Of a stretch of DNA of 64,000 bases, positions 59,959 to 64,000 are shown in pieces (the stretch's first letter is position 1; every line of letters starts with the position of its first letter). Source of the DNA: Pygmaiobacter massiliensis (lineage in GTDB: Bacteria; Bacillota; Clostridia; Oscillospirales; Ruminococcaceae). The notes beneath the pieces were generated by a model. It did no database searches. It had not been told where the DNA came from and saw nothing but the letters and a program-made list of their open reading frames with translations. Made by a program: the position numbers and the translations under genes. The DNA lies in contig NZ_OAML01000003.1 in assembly GCF_900199435.1 (NCBI RefSeq), forward strand, positions 761,166 to 825,165, written 5' to 3'.

Positions 59959-60903
59959 ATGACAACCAGAGAACTGACCTATGTTTTAACAGCGGCACGG
60001 GAAAAGAGCTTTCAGACGGCAGCCCAAAAGTTGCAAATGTCGCAGTCGACCCTAAGCCGCAGTGTGCAGAAAATTGAAAGCGAGCTTGGCTGCGCCCTGT
60101 TTGTACGCTCAGCACAAGGCTTGATTTTGACCGATGCTGGCCGCCGCTATACCGCAAGCGCACAGCAGATTTTACAGCTGGAGCGAGAATTGCAGGCCGA
60201 TATTTCGCGCATCAACAATCTGGCAGCGGGGCGACTTACGGTAGGCGTAACAGGTTATCTTGGCACCTACCTTTTACCCACACTGCTGCGTACGTTTGGC
60301 ACAATGTTCCCCGGTATTGAAGTGCTCTTCGAGGAAGCCGATTCGTTGACGGTAGAGCAGCGGCTGCTTGCCGGTGAGGCGGATGTGGCGTTGCTGCACC
60401 TGCCGCTTGCGCTGGAGGGCGTTGTTGCACAGCCGGTTGCGGCGGATGAATACCTGCTGGTATTGCCCGAAACGGACCCAGCTGCCAACGAGGCTCGCCC
60501 TGCCAGTGACGGGTTGGAACCATTTTTACCGCTTAGCATGGTAGCGCGTCGTAATTTTGTGCTGATGGCTTCGGGGCAGCGTTCGCGCCAGCGCATAGAT
60601 GAAATTTTTGCACAAGCAGAGATTACCCCGCGGGTGAAATACAATACGCGCAGCCCACATACCGCGCTGGCTTTTGCGCAAGCAGGCCTTGGCGTAACCC
60701 TTTGTACCCGCAGCTCGCTGCGAATGTACCGGCAAGAGAAAAATGCCCTCAAGATTTGCCGAATCCCCGGCCAGAATACAAACGTAACGGTAGCGGTGTG
60801 CTGGGCAGAGCGCCTTGCTCGCTCGGCAGCGGTGGGGGAATTTGCAAAAGTGTGCGGTGCTACGCTGCCGTACCTTTACCAAACAAAACCTATTTTGCTT
60901 TAA
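59959..60903 (+). CDS. LysR-family regulator
   Basis: 314 residues: N-terminal winged HTH (KSFQTAAQKLQMSQSTLSRSVQKIESELG at about 14-42), effector domain from about residue 90 (RLTVGVTGYLGTYLLPTLL). It lies 40 bp after the kinase gene, probably on the same transcript, and is convergent with tctABC. It may regulate the Tct genes or the hydratase; context only. An SD AGAGGG precedes the ATG. Confidence 0.9.
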   Translation: MTTRELTYVLTAAREKSFQTAAQKLQMSQSTLSRSVQKIESELGCALFVRSAQGLILTDAGRRYTASAQQILQLERELQADISRINNLAAGRLTVGVTGYLGTYLLPTLLRTFGTMFPGIEVLFEEADSLTVEQRLLAGEADVALLHLPLALEGVVAQPVAADEYLLVLPETDPAANEARPASDGLEPFLPLSMVARRNFVLMASGQRSRQRIDEIFAQAEITPRVKYNTRSPHTALAFAQAGLGVTLCTRSSLRMYRQEKNALKICRIPGQNTNVTVAVCWAERLARSAAVGEFAKVCGATLPYLYQTKPILL

Positions 60904-60923
60904 AGTTTGTTTTGGAGAAAAGA

Positions 60924-60958
60924 AAGCAAGGCTGCCTTTACGGCAGCCTTGCTTGTTG
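60924..60958 (+). terminator. terminator between the LysR gene and tctA
   Basis: A perfect 13-bp stem AAGCAAGGCTGCC (60924-60936) with GGCAGCCTTGCTT (60942-60954), 5-nt loop, then GTTGTTG. It can act on both strands for the convergent operons. Confidence 0.8.
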
Positions 60959-60994
60959 TTGTGCAACAGAAGCTGCTCAGACGCTTTCGTCCGG

Positions 60995-62497
60995 TCAGAC
61001 TTTCGTATCTTGTTTGCGGCTTTTCTTAATGAGCGGAGCAACCGCCGGGCCAACGAGCATCAGCACGCAGGCAACCATAATTACAGCGGTAATGGGTTTT
61101 GAGAAAACTTCTAAAATGTTGCCGTTTGCGATTGTGACAGCGCGCCGCAGGTTGGATTCGCACATCTGGCCGAGCACCAAACCAAGCACCAGTGCCGCAG
61201 CAGAGAACTTCATTTTAGTGAACAGGTAGCCCAATACGCCTGCGATGACCATCAAAACAACATCGCCGGTGTTGTTGTTCAGCGCATAAGAGCCGATTAC
61301 GGCCAGCATGATGATGATGGGGCCGAGGACGCTATACGGAACCGAGAGAATTTTGGCAAAAATGCGTGCAACGAAAATTGAGATGATAACCATGAGAACA
61401 TTCGTCAGCAGCATCGAGGAGAAAACACTGGCGAGGTATTCTGGCTGGCTGCGCACCAGGAGGGGACCGACCTGCACGCCCATCATAACAAGAGCACTCA
61501 TCATAATCGCAGCCGCGTTGCCGCCGGGAATGCCAAGGCTGAGCAGGGGAACCATCGAACCGCCGGTCGCAGCATTGTTTGCGCATTCCGAGGCGGCGAT
61601 ACCATCAATACAGCCGGTGCCGAAATCATCGGCATGTTTGCTGAGCTTTTTCTCGGTAGTATACGAGAGGAAAGAGGCGATGGTTGCGCCTGCGCCCGGC
61701 AGAATACCAACGATAGTGCCGAGAATCGAAGAGCGAATCATAACCCATTTGATGGAAAGAAATTCTTTCAATTTCGGAAACTCGGTTTTGACTCCGCCGC
61801 TTTTGTCGGTGTCGTCCATCTTGCGCGGATTTGTTGTTTGTTTGAGCACTTCTGTCACTGCAAACATACCAATCATGACGGGAATCATCTCCACGCCGCC
61901 AAGCAAGGTGTTATTCCCCCAGGTGAAGCGGGCAAGCCCGAGCATCGGATCCATGCCAATGGTAGAAAGCCAAAGGCCAATTAGGCCGGATATAAGTGTT
62001 TTTACAAGATTGCCGCCGTCAAGGCAGGTTAAAACGGAAAGACCGAGGAAAGACACTGCAAACAGTTCAGATGGGCCGAACTTCAGTGCCACAGCCGAAA
62101 GCTGCGGGCTGATGAGTGCCATTGCGAAAGCAGCGACCAGGCCGCCGAAAGCAGAGCCAATCAGCGATACGCCGAGGGCCTTGCCGGCTTCACCGCGCTG
62201 TGCCATGGGGTAACCGTCAAAGGTTGTCGGCGCGTTGGACGGGGTGCCCGGGATTTTAAACAGAATTGCTGTGATGCCGCCGCCTGTGATGGCTGCGCAG
62301 TACACTGCAACCAGAAAAGCGATAGCGACAATCGGTTTCATGGAATAAGCAAACGGCAGTGCCAGCGCAACTGCCATAGATGCCGAAACACCCGGCATTG
62401 CGCCAAAGATAACACCAAGGCAGGTGCCGCAAAGGATAAACAAAAAAGTTGCGGGCTGAAAGACGATGCCAAAGCCCATTGTCAAGGTTTGTAACAT
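60995..62497 (-). CDS. tctA: tripartite tricarboxylate transporter, large permease TctA
   Basis: 500 residues, about 11-12 spans. Family motifs are ITGGGITAILFKIPGTPSNAPTTFDGYPMAQRG (about residues 72-104, including the conserved GTP(S/G)) and GILPGAGATIASFLSYTTEK near 262. ALNNNTGDVVLM lies near the end. It forms the channel of the TTT system with TctB and the TctC binding protein. It is the last gene of the tctCBA operon, 12 bp behind tctB. Confidence 0.95.
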   Translation of the reverse strand: MLQTLTMGFGIVFQPATFLFILCGTCLGVIFGAMPGVSASMAVALALPFAYSMKPIVAIAFLVAVYCAAITGGGITAILFKIPGTPSNAPTTFDGYPMAQRGEAGKALGVSLIGSAFGGLVAAFAMALISPQLSAVALKFGPSELFAVSFLGLSVLTCLDGGNLVKTLISGLIGLWLSTIGMDPMLGLARFTWGNNTLLGGVEMIPVMIGMFAVTEVLKQTTNPRKMDDTDKSGGVKTEFPKLKEFLSIKWVMIRSSILGTIVGILPGAGATIASFLSYTTEKKLSKHADDFGTGCIDGIAASECANNAATGGSMVPLLSLGIPGGNAAAIMMSALVMMGVQVGPLLVRSQPEYLASVFSSMLLTNVLMVIISIFVARIFAKILSVPYSVLGPIIIMLAVIGSYALNNNTGDVVLMVIAGVLGYLFTKMKFSAAALVLGLVLGQMCESNLRRAVTIANGNILEVFSKPITAVIMVACVLMLVGPAVAPLIKKSRKQDTKV

Positions 62498-62509
62498 ATC
62501 AGCCCCTCC

Positions 62510-63019
62510 TTAAAACGTCAGCGCGGTTTCCAGCATCAACGCAAATTCGCGGAAGATACCAACGCCGCGCGGCAGCATGATGCTGAGCCCGAGATAGAAA
62601 AGTACGAACAAGAGTGCTGTGATAAGCAGGCTGAGAATAAAGCTGCGCCCAATCCGCTTTTCGCCCAACAGGCGAGAGTAGCTCATGAGAAACAAAAGAC
62701 AGGTGGGGATAAACCCAAGATACCCAAGCAAAACGGAAAGCACCATAACCAGGATAATGCCGATAAACAGCTTGCTGGTAAAAAAGGCTTTCAGCGATTG
62801 TGCGGTAAGCTTTTTCTCTTGCGGAACCTCTTTGAGGTCGCGGATGATTTTGTAGAGATTAACGACCAACAGGATGCAGAGCAAAGCCAAAATAATTTGC
62901 GGCCACTGTTCTGCGCCCAGCTCGTTTGCGCCGGATTTGGGCAGTGCAACCCCAATGTAAAAATAGCAATAGCCGAAGAAAATCAGCATTGCCAGATTGA
63001 AAATAAGTTCAATCGTCAT
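62510..63019 (-). CDS. tctB: tripartite tricarboxylate transporter, small permease TctB
   Basis: 169 residues with four hydrophobic spans (about residues 5-25, 41-58, 92-120 and 130-155), as in the poorly conserved TctB family; the identity rests largely on its position between tctC and tctA. The start at 63019 has a weak SD (AAGTGAG). Confidence 0.88.
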   Translation of the reverse strand: MTIELIFNLAMLIFFGYCYFYIGVALPKSGANELGAEQWPQIILALLCILLVVNLYKIIRDLKEVPQEKKLTAQSLKAFFTSKLFIGIILVMVLSVLLGYLGFIPTCLLFLMSYSRLLGEKRIGRSFILSLLITALLFVLFYLGLSIMLPRGVGIFREFALMLETALTF

Positions 63020-63047
63020 GGTTCTTACTCACTTTCCTTTACAGCAC

Positions 63048-63070
63048 GGGGGCTTCCAACGGAAGCCCCC
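63048..63070 (-). repeat. hairpin between tctC and tctB
   Basis: A perfect 10-bp stem GGGGGCTTCC (63048-63057) and GGAAGCCCCC (63061-63070) with a 3-nt loop and no U-tract. It probably stabilises the tctC segment of the mRNA so that more binding protein than permease is made. Confidence 0.6.
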
Positions 63071-63089
63071 TCTTTGCTGCAATTACAGA

Positions 63090-64000
63090 TTATTTGCTGA
63101 TTTCTGCAACCAGTTTTTCGAGGTCGGCGGTGTCAGCAGCCCAGGTAGCGGTAAAGTCCGCAGTGTTCTGCCAGCCGGGACGCTGGTCGAGACCCTGAGA
63201 AGCGGCCCAGTTCTGGAAATCAGAGCTGGCGACTGCTTTTTCAGCAGCGGCTTCAAAGGCTGCAATGGCTTCTGCCGGGGTGCCGTTTGCGCAGAAGATG
63301 CCACGGTACGGGCCATAGTAGCAATCGATGCCGAGGTCGCCCGCAGATTCGCAGTCTTTAAAAGCATTCATCGTCATACGGTTTTCGCTGCAAATCAGGA
63401 TTGGCTTTACGTCGCCGGATTCCACAAGTGCCTGAATTTCAGCGGGGCCAACAACTGCAAGAGAGATATGGCCAGCCATAACGTCACTGTTAAGCTGTGC
63501 GCCTTCGGTGTAAGCAACGGCTTCTACATCGCCGTTGAACGCCTGCTGTACGCAAACGCCGTCAAGGCCGGTGATGGACATGCAACCCGCTTTTACTTTG
63601 CCGGGATTGGCTTTGATGTACTCCTGCAGTTCTGCAAAAGTGTTATAGGGCGAGTTTTTGCCGGTTACGATAACGTTGGTGTCGTGTACCAAACGAACTA
63701 CCGGAGTAATGCCGCCTTTTACATCGGTGGTGGCAGCGCCGGTCAGCTGCGCAAGCAGCGGGCTCTGGGTGCAAAGCAGCCAGGTGTAGCCGTCTGCCGG
63801 TTGTTGCATGGCGTACTCTACACCGGTGGTGCCGCCTGCGCCGGTTTTATTGTTGATGACGACCTTAACACCGATCTCTTTTTCAAGTGCCGCCGCAAAG
63901 GTGCGAAGTGTGGTATCCGCGCCGCCGCCAGCGCCCCACGGGCAAACAATTTCGATGTTGCGTTCAAATTTCCATGCGGGGGCTTCTGCTGCGCCGGAAC
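63090..64000 (-). CDS. tctC: tripartite tricarboxylate transporter binding protein TctC (5' end outside window)
   Basis: The frame is open from the right edge through 63092; about 302 codons are visible and the signal peptide is outside. The first visible residues (AEAPAWKFERNIEIVCPWGAG, then GGADTTLRTFAAALEK) are the start of the mature TctC/BUG fold. The family segments INNKTGAGGTTGVEYAM and YIKANPGKVKAGC (typical SNPGK...) and the late GTPAEAIAAFEAAAEKAV follow. It binds tri- or dicarboxylates outside the membrane. An internal ATG at 63809 is not the start. Confidence 0.93.
   Translation of the reverse strand, partial: SGAAEAPAWKFERNIEIVCPWGAGGGADTTLRTFAAALEKEIGVKVVINNKTGAGGTTGVEYAMQQPADGYTWLLCTQSPLLAQLTGAATTDVKGGITPVVRLVHDTNVIVTGKNSPYNTFAELQEYIKANPGKVKAGCMSITGLDGVCVQQAFNGDVEAVAYTEGAQLNSDVMAGHISLAVVGPAEIQALVESGDVKPILICSENRMTMNAFKDCESAGDLGIDCYYGPYRGIFCANGTPAEAIAAFEAAAEKAVASSDFQNWAASQGLDQRPGWQNTADFTATWAADTADLEKLVAEISK

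Overview
The window looks like a chromosomal segment of a strictly anaerobic, low-to-mid-GC Firmicute of the Clostridia, probably close to Oscillospiraceae/Ruminococcaceae. This is inferred from AT-rich intergenic regions with good Shine-Dalgarno (SD) sequences, the DUF1667-containing three-gene glycerol-3-phosphate dehydrogenase, PTS-dependent DhaKLM, DUF4317, FabK-type fatty acid synthesis, and heavy use of intrinsic terminators. No rRNA, complete tRNA, CRISPR array, insertion sequence or prophage was found. One isolated holin-like gene is present.

Layout. 1-0.8 kb: a zinc-ribbon protein cut by the window edge and a small sigma-70 family factor. 1.2-8.9 kb: glycerol/dihydroxyacetone catabolism (glpK, glpF, GlpA-like and partner flavoproteins, DUF1667 protein, dhaK, dhaL, dhaM). 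9-16 kb: hydrolase, ABC-F ATPase, DUF1835-type protein, a DUF2089/membrane protein pair, an AbrB-ABC transporter operon and a transaldolase-like enzyme. 16.3-25.4 kb: a complete citrate fermentation locus on the minus strand (citMHS transporter, citD, citE, citF, AbrB-family permease, citC, citX, citG) with a divergent LysR regulator. 25.7-31.2 kb: an unusual regulator divergent from a GltS-family transporter and two M20 amidohydrolases. 31.3-34.4 kb: a secreted GH25-LysM lysozyme, a DUF4317 protein and a small hypothetical. 34.9-40.7 kb: oppABCDF. 41.1-42.4 kb: corA behind a consensus promoter and an attenuator-like leader. 42.5-51.5 kb: a fatty acid synthesis operon (acpP-accD-accA-fabH-fabK-fabK paralogue-fabD-fabG-fabF-fabZ) ending in a MarR regulator. 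51.7-54 kb: holin-like gene and gltS. 54.5-64 kb: aconitase-like hydratase, a split two-component system, a LysR regulator and a tctABC-type tricarboxylate transporter running off the right edge.

How the genes work together. Glycerol enters through GlpF, is phosphorylated by GlpK and oxidised by the GlpA-like complex. Dihydroxyacetone is phosphorylated by DhaKLM at the expense of PEP. Citrate enters through CitMHS and is split by citrate lyase, with CitC, CitX and CitG making and charging the prosthetic group. A second tricarboxylate module (Tct transporter, aconitase-like hydratase, two-component system) lies about 32 kb away, so di- and tricarboxylates appear to be important carbon sources.

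The most striking unexplained signal is upstream of corA. A perfect TTGACA-17-TATAAT promoter is followed by a leader of about 280 nt. It holds a 19-codon proline-rich reading frame (MAPEPCPKPR...) that resembles the enterobacterial MgtL leader peptide, and then a 13-bp intrinsic terminator whose 3' arm carries the corA ribosome-binding region and ends 3 nt before the corA start. Other points worth following are a two-state hairpin between glpF and glpA, a probable ATT start for citX, a near-perfect operator over the fatty-acid promoter, and a long nested stem in the 3' region of the hydratase gene.
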